NCBI GenBank assembly: GCA_026120185.1
Contig: JANUWF010002024.1
Location: forward strand, 434,001-498,000
DNA from: Voacanga thouarsii
Taxonomy: Eukaryota > Streptophyta > Magnoliopsida > Gentianales > Apocynaceae
Direction: 5' to 3'
Length of the DNA: 64,000 nt
Shown: positions 45,951-58,019 of the stretch, in pieces
Position numbering within the stretch: the stretch's first letter is position 1
How the letters are laid out: each line of letters opens with the position of its first letter
Program-made: the position numbers and the translations under genes
Notes under the pieces: model-generated
Database searches by the model: none
Told to the model about the DNA's origin: nothing
The model's input: only the letters and a program-made list of their open reading frames with translations

Positions 45951-48419
45951 GCAACAATATCATGAAGCTTAGATTTTGTTGATTTAGCCATATTTATATG
46001 TTTATATGTCTATATATAAATACGTATATATGTTCTTTGTATAAATAGGTACTATATCTTATTTTTTGTAACACTGTGTGACTTAATTGCCTAGCTTAGT
46101 TCTTGTTGTACTTGTATGTACCACTAACTTTTGTGTATTGGTAGTTTGTGAATATATATAATGTGTAAGTTTTTCTTTTCTTTATGTTTCTATTATTTGT
46201 TTTTTCCCTTTTATCTTTTATCTTTTCTTTTTTTATTATTATTTTTGTATGTTTTTATTTTTAGTTTTGATTTCATTTTTGTTTTTCTTTGAGTGTGAGA
46301 TTCAAAACATCATCATGGACAATTATTCATGGGCACAATGTCAAATGAGCTATAATGATTATGTGTTAGCAAGGTTGCAAGCTCCTATTGATGTTTGTAG
46401 TGAGACGTCACTTGAAGCTTTAATCAAATCCTTTGTTGCCAACACAAACATGTCCATTAGGAGGTATGAAGAATCTTGCCAATGAATGAGCCATCAAAGA
46501 ATATAACTAGCCAAGTTAATTGAAGATGCCATAAAGACCCATACATTTGAACAAGAGGACCCCCAATGAGAGGAGAAAGGCTGTGAGGGACAATTGCACA
46601 ATGTGGCAAGAGAGGTAGTCGATTTTACTCTACATGCTAATAATTCTAATTTCTCTTTATCACATGATTTTTTAGGTTTCTCTTAATTCTTGGAGAAAAA
46701 TGCTCTAAATGATGAGGTGTTGAACTTAACATGCCTTAAGAAGTTGGTTCTTTCAATGCTACATCATACGAACCTTTAATGATATTGACAACTTCTACCC
46801 TTCACCCCAATTTCAGGGAGGTAACTTGGTACTTGTAGATAGGTTGAAAAGTAAGGACTTCTTGATCCCATCTTTAAAATATGCACTACTAGGTTGAGAA
46901 TTTCAATTGTGACAAGTCTTTTAAAGTGATAAGTATTGATTCTCATGCTTACAAACTGTTTAGACATAATTTACATCTTTTTGTTGGAAACTTGATTTGT
47001 ATATCCAAAAAGAGTGTTACAGAAGGGGGTCATGCATGTAAATTCATTACAACTATTATTTTCTGTGAACCTTCCATTTTTCAAAAACCTCATTTCTTTC
47101 TACATTCATCATGTCTATCTTCTATTTTGAGCATTAATTCTTTTACGAAGGTTTGTTGAGGAAGTATGTTGAATGGAAAGAGTTTGTATCTTTGTTTTGT
47201 GTTTGGAGTTGTTAGGTGTTATTTCCCACAAATAAAGAAAATATTTTCCATCTTAAGTGTGGGGGAGTGAATCGGGTCTTATTTTCTTTGTTAGGATTGT
47301 TATTTTTCTTTAGTTGTTTTCCTTTATTTAGGTGTGCCTTTATTTTGTTAATATTTTCCTTGTGCTTTTATTTGTGTTTTCTTTTGTAGGTCGAAATAAA
47401 GTCCTTTTGGACAAGCTCTCTTCTTTATTTCTAATTTTGATATTTATTGGAGCATTATTGCACTTGGGGAGTGTTGCTTAACTTTCTACCTCATTTACTA
47501 TTTTTTGTCCCTTTGGAGATGCTTTCTTGTGTTTATTTTTTGCCAATAAGGACACTGTCCAGTTTAAGTGTAGGGGAGTGGTTTAGCAATATTCTTTGTC
47601 CAAGTTTTTATCAATCATCTTGGTGTTTTCTTGGTATTAAGCTACTACTTTGGAAAATTTTTGAATTTTGAATTTTGAAAAATAATTTTGTTGATATTTC
47701 TTCGAAAATTTAAAAATTTGAATGTTTGGAAATTTCGGAGCTACTACATAATGAAAATATTTTCTTTTCTCTATTCCTCCTCTTTGTTTATTATGGTCTT
47801 GCGGCTTGTTTTAATTGCTATATTTTTTGCCATTAAGGACAATGTCCAGCTTAAGTATGGGGGAAGAGTTTGGCATTGAAGATATTCTCCATATACACTT
47901 TGGCTGCAATTTTTGTGAAACTTTTCAAGAATTTTTGTGATTTTCATTATTTAGTAAGGTTGTAATTCTTTTTCTTACTTGGATATGAATTTTTGTTATT
48001 CATTTGGTGAATTTTTATGAAATTGGTTTATTGGATAGGATGTTTTCAAAACTTAAGAGTTTGGAGTAATCTTGTTTATGCAATGGCATTTGAGTATTAT
48101 TTTACTCATCTAGCTTGAATATGGAGAATATGATGAATGTGGGGAAAGTTTGTTAGCTAACTCTTGTATTATGGGTTTAAACTTTGCTCAGCATTGAGTT
48201 GTGATAAGGAATGTGTGGAAAATTGTAAAAGTTTTTGTGAGTTGAAGAATTAAAAAAATGAGTTGATTATTGTTTCCTCTTTGAAGATGAGAAATTACAT
48301 TTTTCTTGTTTATGGGGACCAATACGGATAGTGAAGAGAAATTCACTTTCTTGAGGTTATGAATTCCTAAGAGCAAAAGAAAGGAACGATGTTAAAAAAT
48401 AAAAAAAAAATGATGAGTG
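45951..48419 (+). mobile_element. Internal region of the outer E element, part 1
   Basis: This non-autonomous interior has no gag-pol domains. A short frame at 46249-46485 contains MDNYSWAQCQ and SFVANTN and has a counterpart in the inner E element (52446-52177). A decayed stretch at 46700-47230 corresponds to the 168-codon frame at 51922-51416. Three copies of a motif like aaggacaatgtccag plus taagtgtgggggag lie near 47250, 47550 and 47840. The inner E element interrupts the region at 48420, and it resumes at 54037. Confidence 0.75.
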
Positions 48420-48424
48420 ATGAC

Positions 48425-49903
48425 TAATGCATGTTTTTTAGCATAGAAAATATTACCAATAAATTACACAATCAATTAAGTTTAATATATTGCCAACCAC
48501 TAAAACCATACATACAGGCATGTATACCCATCGTATAGTATAGGGAATAGCAAGTATCGAATCCACGAGAATTTAGGCTCTCACCTTACTTTACCCAAAT
48601 CTTTATTGTTTAACCAATAAAATAATAAGTGAATAAAAAGGAAAATGTATAAAGATAAAAATAGATATAACTCAATTATATGATTTCATGTAACTAGACA
48701 ATTATCTTGAAAATACAATATTGAATTACTTAGCATTCATCATAACCAATTGTCGTCGTAGCATCATAAAGGAATATAAAAATAAATTCCACTTCGTTTG
48801 TTAATACATGGAATCACTATATTTTGATTCATATTATCAAGCTAACATAACCAAAACTTGCTTTATGCTTATCATTATATTTTGATTCAATTAGCATATT
48901 TGTCAATCAAGCTATCCTAACCAAAATGTGCATGAATCTCAATTCATTAAAAACATGAATTTAGCTAATAACTCTTTGTCAAGGTGAAATCAACTTAATC
49001 TTTGATTATTTAATCCTAAAACCCTAACTTCGTCATTTAAGTCCATTAAGATTTGACAATTATGAAATCAATGCAATGAAACTCCCAATATCATTGTGTC
49101 TAAGTCAATTAGAAGAACTCACATCAATAACTAGTTATAATAACTAATCAAATATCAAATATAACAATAGATTGATAAAAAATTCCAATTAACTCAAAGT
49201 CATAATCTCCAAAATAATATCTAATTACAATCAAAACATTAAGCACATCATTGTTAAAGAAAAGTAAACAAAGGATAAAAGATAAAACTCATAGACAAGC
49301 CATTCTTCTTCTCTTTTAGACCTCCTTCGAATAATGCTCCTTTGAGTAATGATTGAGTAGCTAGCTTAGATCCTTCAAATCACACATTTCTCTTGTGCTT
49401 TTTTTGTATTTATAAGCCTCATTGGTACCAAAATTTATTGCTTGAGAAGTCTAGTCCGAGTAGAATTCAGAAAACACCAAAATCCTTTGAAAAATACCAA
49501 ATTCGTGTGCAAGATTTTTGCCTTCTAGAGTGTACTTGGCATCGGGTACAGTCGGGCCGCCTGGCGCCAGTTCTATTCTGTTCTTCTCGGCTTTTACTGT
49601 TTAATAATAATGGACCGGTGCCTGGTTCATTGGCTGGGTTTGGCACCAGGTCTGTTCTGGATTCTTCCTGATATTTACTCTGTTTGCACTATTTGACCAT
49701 AATGGACCTGACAGCTAGTCTATTAAGCACCAGGTATATTCTAGAATTGTTCACTTTTCACTCGATTTCTACTCAAACTTGCACAAATTTGTCAAAAACG
49801 CTTTTTACAAGTAAAATATCAAATAGGAAGGAATATGCCTAGTTAGTACCAAAAAAATAACTTCAAATAAGTAGGAAAATAATGATGATTTTAACCCCTA
49901 TCA
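48425..49903 (-). repeat. 3' LTR of the inner E element
   Basis: On the minus strand it starts TGATAGGGGTTAAAATCATC, and its far end has decayed from TG to TA on the plus strand (taatgcat). A perfect CTGGCGCCAG palindrome lies at 49561-49570. Confidence 0.88.
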
Positions 49904-51415
49904 CAAGCCCCCACACTTGAACTTTTACTTGTCCTCAAGCAAACAAGAACTAGACACTAAGCATTTAGAATAAGATAAAATAATTTAACAAATTTTTTCT
50001 TCGAAAACTCATCCATAATTAAGACATAACCTTCTTCCAACCTTAAACACAAACTCGTCATTCAACCAACCCTTTTAAAACCTTGTAAACTCATGTATTA
50101 AATCAAACAATCTCAAGGCCATCAAAGTTAAGTTAAACAATCTTATATCTAGTACAAGAAAGTCATCCTACTCCTCAAGCAAAAACATAGATAACATAAA
50201 TTATACAAGTCAACCCATTTAACCAATCCCAGTATTATCAACTCAAATTTACACAACTCAACTTAGTGAAACAAGAAAAACACTCCACTCTTCTTTTTTT
50301 ATTTTTTAATATGACTTCGAGAATTGATAGCCTCAAGTGCATGGATTTCTTTTCACACACTGTATTGGCCTCCTTTTAGTCATCATTTTTTTCATCATTT
50401 TTTCCCTCTCTTTTCTCTTTCTTGCCTTTTTTGTTTCCTTACCTTCTTGGCTTCGAGATAGCCTCAAGAGAGTGTGATGCTTCTTTGTTTCTTCTCTTCC
50501 ACTCACCCTATTGGCCCCATTTTCAGCAAAAGGTCTCTCTCTTTTTTTGTTCAAAGATAAAAGCGTTATTTCAACTCAATTTTTTTTTTCATCTCACATT
50601 TTTCTTTTACACTAAAAAAAAATTTTTCCTCACATTCCTTATTCACAACTCAAAGTCAAGCAATTATTAAGTCCATAACACAAGAATTAATCAACAGCTC
50701 TTTCTATATTTCATCATATCATCCACATTCAAACTCAAAGAATAAAACAACCTCAAAAACTAAACATACCCAAGGTTAACTTAAATTCTCAAGACTTAGC
50801 AAAATCCAACATAATACACAAGTTACCTTTTAAATAAAAATCTAACCACAATGAATGACAAATCTAAATCCAAAGGTAAAAAAAGAAAATCACAACTCCA
50901 TTAAAGACAAATAAGCTCAATTTAGCTCCAAATCTCCAAACTTCCAAAATTTTAAAATTTTAAAATTTTCCAATTTTTCAACAAAATTGTTTAGTACCAA
51001 GAAAACACCAAGATCATTAATAAAAACTTGGACAAAGAATATTACTAAACTAACTCCCCTACACATAAACTAGACAATGTCCTTATTAGCTAAGAATTAA
51101 CACAAGAAAGCATCTCCAAAGGGATAAAAAATGATAAAGGAGGGATAGAAAATTAAGCAATACTCCCCAAGTGCAATAAAACTCCAATAGATATAAAAAC
51201 ATGAAATAGATAGAAGAGCTTGTTTAAGAGAACTTTATTCTGACCGACAAAAGAAAACACAAAGAAAAGAACAAAGAAAAAAATTAATAATAAAAGAAAG
51301 ACACGCCTAAATAAAAGAAAACAAACTAAAAATTCTAAGAAAGAAAATAAAGACGCGACTCACTCCCCCACACTTAAGATGGAAAATATTTCCTTATTAC
51401 TAGGGGAAATAACAC

Positions 51416-51922
51416 CTAACAACTCCAAACATAAAACAAAGAGACAAACTCTTTCCACTCATCATGCTTCCTCATCAAACCCTTGTAAAATAAATTTAAG
51501 CTTAAAGTAGAAAATAGGCAAGATGAATGTAGAAAGACAGGAGGTTTTTGAAAAAGGTAATGTTTATGAAAACATTTTTTCTCAATAATACAAATCACAT
51601 AAACCTCATTCTCTAACATTTCTTTAGACACGCAAATATTTCTGTCAACATATAAGTGTATATGGTCTCTAAAGAATGCATCAAGCTCAAAATAGCCATT
51701 TAACCCTTCAAATGATTTGTCACAATGAAAATTCCCCTGGAGACTTAGCATTTGAGTTTTCAAAAATGGGATCAAGAAATCCTTACTTTTCAGTGCATGG
51801 TCTACAATAACTAAGTTACCTTTATTTGAATAGGATGAAGGGTAGAAATTACCACAATTCTCCAAGGACTTCTTATGATGTAGTATTGATAGATTCAACT
51901 CCTTGAGGTGTAGTAAACTCAA
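51416..51922 (-). CDS. Hypothetical protein frame of the inner E element, 168 residues
   Basis: The open frame has no recognisable domain. It contains LHLKELNLSILHHKKSL, then SYSNKGNLVIVDHALKSKD and LHSSCLFSTLSLN. The outer E element has a decayed relative at 46700-47230 that shares GGNLVLVD-like, KSKDFLIP and FLHSSCLSS stretches. Finding it in two separately inserted copies suggests it descends from a coding region of the parental family rather than chance. It could be a gag-derived or extra ORF. It is preceded by another frame with stops, and translation is unproven. Confidence 0.4.
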   Translation of the reverse strand: MSLLHLKELNLSILHHKKSLENCGNFYPSSYSNKGNLVIVDHALKSKDFLIPFLKTQMLSLQGNFHCDKSFEGLNGYFELDAFFRDHIHLYVDRNICVSKEMLENEVYVICIIEKKCFHKHYLFQKPPVFLHSSCLFSTLSLNLFYKGLMRKHDEWKEFVSLFYVWSC

Positions 51923-52176
51923 TGCATCATCATTGGGACCATATTCTCCAAGAGGTGAGAGGAACTTAAAAAATCACATGATAAAGAGAAATTAGAATTA
52001 TTAGCACATTAAGTAGAATCAAATACCTCTCTTGCCACATTGTGCACTTGCCCCTCATATCTACTCTCCTCTCCTTGGGGATCCTCTTGGTCAATTGTAT
52101 GGGCCTTTATGGCTTCTTCAACCAACTTGGCTAGTTGTGTTCTTTGATAGCTCATACGTTGAGATGCTTCTTCATG

Positions 52177-52446
52177 CTACCTAATGGATGTGTTTGTGTT
52201 GGCAACAAAAGATTTGATTGAAGCTTTTAGTGACGTCTTACTAAAAGTGTTAATCAAAGCTTGCAACTTTGTTAACGTATCATCATTATAGCTCCTTTGA
52301 CATTGTGCCCATGAATAATCGCCCATGATGATGGTTTGAACATTATACTCAAAGAAAAATAAAAATAAAATTGAAAATAAAAATAAAAACAAACAAAAAT
52401 AATAGAAAAAAAGAAAAGAAAAAAAAAACAAATAAGAAATATTCAC
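52177..52446 (-). CDS. Small frame of the E family, MGDYSWAQC type
   Basis: This 89-codon frame starts with a Phe/Leu-rich stretch from T-rich leader DNA. A conserved part follows: MGDYSWAQCQRSYND, LTKLQALIN and SFVANTNTSIR. The counterpart at 46249-46485 has MDNYSWAQCQMSYND and SFVANTNMSIR. A start at the inner methionine (near 52326) is more likely than the upstream one. It may be the degenerate N-terminus of gag. The function is unknown. Confidence 0.4.
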   Translation of the reverse strand: MNISYLFFFSFLFFYYFCLFLFLFSILFLFFFEYNVQTIIMGDYSWAQCQRSYNDDTLTKLQALINTFSKTSLKASIKSFVANTNTSIR

Positions 52447-52556
52447 AAACTACCGAAACACAAAAGTTAGTGATATATACAAATACAACAAAGGCTAAAT
52501 CAACAAGACTCGCGTGCTCCTAATAGTGCCCATCCTCGGCAATGGTGCCAAACACT

Positions 52557-54031
52557 TGATGCATATTTTTTAGTGTCGAAAATATTACCAACAAATTACA
52601 CAATCAATCATGCTTTAATAAAATGCCAACCACTAGAACCATACATACGAGAAAGTATACCTATCGTATAGTATATGGAATAGCAAGTATCAACTCCATG
52701 AGAACTTAGGCTCCCACATTACTTTACCCAAATTTTTATTGTTTAACCAATAAAATAATAAGAGAATAAAAAGAAAAATATATAAAGATAAAAATATATA
52801 ACTTATGGATGCAATTTTACGTAACCAGACAATTATCTTGAAAACATAATATTGAATTACTTAGCATTCATCACAATCAATTGTCATCTTGGCAAGGAAT
52901 ATAAAGATAAATTCCACTTCGTTTGTCAATCCATGGAATCACTATATTTTGATTCATATTAACAGATTTGTCAATCAAGCTAACATAACCAAAATATGCA
53001 TTAAGCTCATCATTATATTTTGATTCAATTAGCAAATTTGTCAATCAAGCCATCCTAACCAAAATATGCATGAATCTTAATTCCTTAAAAATATGAAATT
53101 AACTAATGATCCTTTGTCAAGGCGAAATCAACTTAATCTTTGATCACTTAGCCCTAAAATCCTAACTTCGTCGTTCAAGTCTATTACGATTTGATATGAA
53201 ATCAATGCAATGAAACTCCTAATATCATTTTGTCTAAGTCAATTAGAAGAACTTGCATCAATAACCAATGATAACAAGTAATCGAATACTAAAGATAACA
53301 ATAGATTGACCAAAAATTTCACTTAACTCAAAATCATAATCTCCAAAATAATATCTAATTACAATAAAAAATTTAAGCACCTCATTGTTAAAGAAAAGTA
53401 AACAAAGGATAAAAGATAAAACTCATAGACAAGCCATTCTTCTTTTCTTGCAAACTTTCTTAAAACAATGCTCCTTTAAGTGGTGATTGAGTAGTTAGCT
53501 TGGATCCTCCAAATCACACCTTTCTCCTGTGTTTTTCTTGTATTTATAAGCTTCTTTGATACAAAAATTCATTTCTTGAGAAGTCTAGTCCGAATAGAAT
53601 TCAGAAAATACCAAAATCTTTTGAAAAATACTAAATTCGTGCACAGGAGTTTTGCCTTCTAGAGTGTACCGGGCACCGGGTGCAGTCGGGCCACCTAGCA
53701 CTAGTTTTGTTCTGTTCTTCTCAACTTTTGCTGTTTAATTAGAATGGACCTAGCACCAGGTCTATTCTGGATTCTTCTTGAAATTTGCTTTGTTTCCGCT
53801 GCTTACCAGAATAGAGCCGGTGCCTGGTCCCTTGGCTGGGCCTGGCACCAGGTCTGTTTTGGAATTGTTCACTTTTTGCATGATTGCTACTCAAATCTGC
53901 ACAAATTTGTCAAAAATACTTTTTACAAACCAAATGTCAAATAGGAAGGAATATGCCTAGTTATTACAATAAAAGTATCTCAAAACAACCTTAAATAACT
54001 AGAAAAATAATGATGATTTTAGCCCCTATCA
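52557..54031 (-). repeat. 5' LTR of the inner E element
   Basis: Bounded by tgatgcat at 52557 and cccctatca at 54031. The TSD ATGAC follows. The PBS lies just to its left. Confidence 0.88.
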
Positions 54032-54036
54032 ATGAC

Positions 54037-54396
54037 TACAAAGGATCCAATATGATGTTTGAAGAGAAATCCATAAACTTTAGGCTATTAATTCCATAAG
54101 CTATTCAAAAAATTGAGAGAGAAAAATAGTTTTGAGTGCTTTCCTTATATCATGACTTTAGTTATGAAATTTATAGATTCATAATGCTTGGTAGATAGCT
54201 TGACTTGTATAGTTTATGTTATCTATGTTTTTAACTTGAAGGGTGAAACAATATTCTTAGACTAAGGTATAAACTTGATTAATTTGACTTCAAGAGTTTT
54301 GGGATGTCTTGTAAAATGTTTCAAAGTTTTAATTGATTTCAAAAGGTTTGATGAATGGCAAGAATTTTATCTAAAGTTTGAAGGGAAGTTATATTT
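54037..54396 (+). mobile_element. Internal region of the outer E element, part 2
   Basis: About 360 bp between the TSD of the inner E element and the TSD of the copia element. No gene is visible. It links parts 1 and 3 of the outer element. Confidence 0.7.
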
Positions 54397-54401
54397 CTTG
54401 T

Positions 54402-55494
54402 TGTTGGGATATATGCCCTCTTAGACTAAGTTTCTGATGTAAACTTCAAATATTTTAATAAAAGAATTTATCTTCAGGATTTGTTTATGAATTTACATTT
54501 TATTTGTGCATAATTACGTTTGGAAAAGACCCATTGTGTTTAAGTAAGTGGTCCATGTGAATGGTGATCTTTCACAGTAAGGTATGGATCACGGGTTACA
54601 TAACACATAAATGTTTGCTTTTAACTGATTGATGAGAATGGGAATCTCATCATGTCTAGGTTATTGTGTTATGAATTTCAAATGGGGAATGGCTTACCTT
54701 TAGCCAGTGAGTAGTCCACTCACTTCATGACATAAGTGTATTTCGAATTCGTAGAACAGGACCTGTAGTAGTGGTTTCTTAAAGTACTATATGGTAGAAA
54801 CCTAGACTACTACTGCTATAGTGTGGACTAGTACTCTACGATTTGAGTATGAGTTGGTGGTTTGACGAAGGTGGAAGCATGTGCTTCGATATGCTTTAGT
54901 TGAGGTTCTATCGTATGACCAATATACTTGCATGTTGGGTATATGTGACTAGTTGGTTAAGACAAACTTGTACAAGATAGTTTCTATACAATATCGCCCT
55001 TTGTGGTTGTCTAAATGATCTAAATATCCAGAGCCCTAGGAACACATGACTTGGATGTTTGCTTTAGGGTAGCTCTCTTGAAAAGCGGAAACAATCCAGG
55101 AAGTCATGGATCATTAGACTAGAAGCCTAACGATGGTAGATGTCATTTAGAGAGGTGTTAGTACATTTCTTCTTCTTTAATGCACGACGATGTATGGAGA
55201 GGTATTTTAATCATTTCACCTGTAGGTCGGAGACTTGGGTAATGCAGCATTGTCTTTGGGGTCAATATTTCCTTATGGTGATATTAGGAAATATTTAAAA
55301 TGCAAAATACAGCTATTTATATGACAAGGGTATTTTGGTTATTTTAGTAGCTAAGGCGGCGTGCCTCTTGGTCCCCAGTATAGACCGTAAGTCCTAATTA
55401 TATCAGGCTAAGGAATTGGTCTTAAATTAAGTGGAATTTATTTTATTTAAGTAGCCTGATTTAATTATTGGGTTAGAATAAAATAAAAGTCCAA

Positions 55495-55525
<31 letters not shown>

Positions 55526-56205
55526 TTTAATTAAATTAGTTTGGTGGATTAATTAATTGTTCAAGGCTTTGGCCAAGTTTGAATAATTAAAGATTGATCT
55601 GGGACTAAACTAATATAGACTTGTTAATTGGACTAGTTTATTTGGGCTGGAAAATTAATTATTTATTGGGCCATTTATTTGGTTCTAATTAGAATAATTA
55701 ATTTGGTCCAAGAGTCTAAACTAAGAGCCCAATAGGCCAAATTAAAAATCCAGTTTAACCTAGGGTTTTACTTAGGTTAAACAGGAAAATAAAGACGTAC
55801 ATTTTTTTTCCCTTCTTTTTTAAGAGAAAGAAAAATAAACGGCTCTTTTCTCTCTGAAAAATCCCTTAGTCTTGTAAGTTATTCACCAAACGTGGATTAG
55901 ACAGGCTATATATTGAAAGATTGCGAGGGTATTTGGCGTTCATATACATGCACAGACGCAGTAAGAGGCTTGCAGGAATTGCACCAGAGGTTTCCACCAG
56001 CGCACCTACCCCGGTTCAACATATTTCAGTCCAGCCAATTTTAAGAACAAAAAAAGGTAAAAAAAAAAATTTTACCTCTCGGAGTCCGGACAGTTCGGGA
56101 CTGGCGCCGACTCAGGTGGTCGTAACTGGCGCCGACTCCGGTCTGCGTTGTTTCTTGTTCTTCAATTTGTTTTTCGCTGTGTTTTGCTTCCCCTTTAAAT
56201 CTTTA
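54402..56205 (+). repeat. 5' LTR of the Angela-like copia
   Basis: A 1.80-kb LTR with a (GA)n microsatellite at 55494-55525. Near its 3' end ctggcgccgactc occurs twice (56101-56140). The PBS tgacatcaaagc at 56207-56218 matches TGGTATCAGAGC at 9 of 12 positions. Confidence 0.9.
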
Positions 56206-58019
56206 TTGACATCAAAGCATGAAGATTTTGTGCAAATATAGGAAGCATGCATGCTAGTAAATAAAACTGGACACATATGTGTGACCAACTGTGATCCTTC
56301 ACTATTTTTGGTATGGATAGATTCTCTGTTAAACCTCTCGGGTGGAGGTATTGGAGATTTGTAATTCACTGTTTTTCCAAGAGCAAATCATGTAAACCTA
56401 ATCTTAATAGGTATAGGGGGTTGTTGGTTTTTGGTTTTTGGTTTTACTAATTTTGGGTTGAAATCGAAGAGCTGAGAGAGCTAGAAGTTGCGCAAGAAAA
56501 AAAACCAGAAGGAAATTCGCAGAAAAAAAAATTGCAATGGAAATCTGTTGGAGAAGATGGACTGTTCGAGCCGAGCCGCCAGTTGGTTTTTGCTCCTGGA
56601 GCCAGGCGGCTCAGGCTAGCGCAAAGGACGGCTCGGTGGATTGCAATTGAGTTGCAATTCAATTACAATTTCATCTGGAATTCGAGAATTGCACGCGGGT
56701 TGTGCACTGGAGTGGGTCGGCCCATGCGTCTGGATCTTGGATGGTCCATGAGGCAATTGATCCAGTGCGGCGGGTGTTGTGGACCGCAGTGTAGATAGGT
56801 GCTCAATCCAATGCGGCGGGTGCAATGGACCAAGGAGAAATTGTTTATTTTTCCTTGTAATTTTCTTGCATTTTCTTCTTTGTTTTGGGTTCCATACCAG
56901 ACGAAATTATTATTTTTGCAAATGTTGATATTCATGGAATATTTTTGCATGAAAAATAATAGTAAGGGTTTTTAGGATTAGACAAAACCAATAATTAATT
57001 AATTAATTAATATGTTTAATTCTATTGTTTGGGCACTTAAGTTTAAAAAATAGAAAAGCATGAAAATGTCTACTATTTTCTAGCATGCTATTTATTTTTG
57101 AGTACCTATGTGCACATTTTTGCAAAGACCAAAGTCTTTGGGAATATTTTTGACAAGAAAATATTTTTCCTACAAATTAAATGGTTATTTTAACTTGAAC
57201 AAAAATTAATCCTTAGATATTTTCTCAAAGGATTTAATCATTGACATAGAAAATATATTGGATTTAGATATTTTTGTTAATTAAAATAGAAAGCCATTTT
57301 GTTTTATTTTTGCACAAGAAAAATTGTTTTGTCAAATAAACTTGAGATCAAAGTCTCTAAAAAATTTTAATTGAAAATTTTTGAAATCATTAAGTTTTTA
57401 ACTTAAATAAAATTAGTCCATGAAAAAATCTCTCAAAGGATATAAACCTTGACATAGAGATTTTAATGGATTTAGATTTTTTTTTTTTTTTTAGTTAAGG
57501 GAAAACTTAATGAAAATTTTCAAAAGGATATTTTTCAGAAAAATCCTTATTTTAAAAGATTAAGTAGGAGAGGGGTTCTAACAGCCCCACGGCTTCCATC
57601 ACGATCCTCATTAGAGATCGTGGGTCCCCTCGCGTCACCCTGTGAGTGAACCCGTATAGGATAGGGATACCACAAGGATCTAGATCTAATGGAGGGATGT
57701 AATTAATAACCCGAGACGCGTACTATAATCGGCCAGCCCCTCGTTGGAGGTTATAGTGCAAGGTATGTCTATAGAAAATGAGAGGAAACGGCCATCCTCT
57801 CGATGGATTTATTCTCTATATTATTACCTAGAAGGGAAATTAATTTGTGGTGGTTAACATACTTAACTTAGGGAATTGTTAATCTTCCCAAGAAGCTATG
57901 TCAGTTTTCCTAGGAGCCAAATTAATTATTATCAGATTTTGATATAAGGATAAAGTGCACAAATTTATTTTGTTTTCACAAACTAAATCATTTTCTTTTA
58001 TTTTTCTATTTTTTCAGAA
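56206..58019 (+). mobile_element. Long leader of the Angela-like copia
   Basis: This 1.8 kb lies between the PBS and the gag start and has no recognisable gene. A perfect 7-bp stem (cacgatc/gatcgtg) with a 9-base loop lies at 57600-57622. A motif close to cggccagcccctcg occurs at 57730 and, varied, at 57789. These may be RNA dimerisation or packaging structures. Short frames near 56447-56950 are not supported. Confidence 0.6.

Larger units (their letters stand above)
48425..54031 (-). mobile_element. Complete non-autonomous E element, inserted in another E element
   Basis: The element is 5.6 kb on the minus strand, with LTRs at 48425-49903 and 52557-54031 and TSD ATGAC at 48420-48424 and 54032-54036. 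The minus-strand 5' PBS region is at 52530-52556 (tttggcaccattgccgagg). The PPT gtgtgggggcttg is at 49904-49916. The 2.65-kb interior lacks gag-pol but retains two short frames. The LTRs look roughly 10% diverged by eye, so the insertion is fairly old. It depends on proteins from a relative, presumably a Tat/Athila-type element. Confidence 0.88.
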
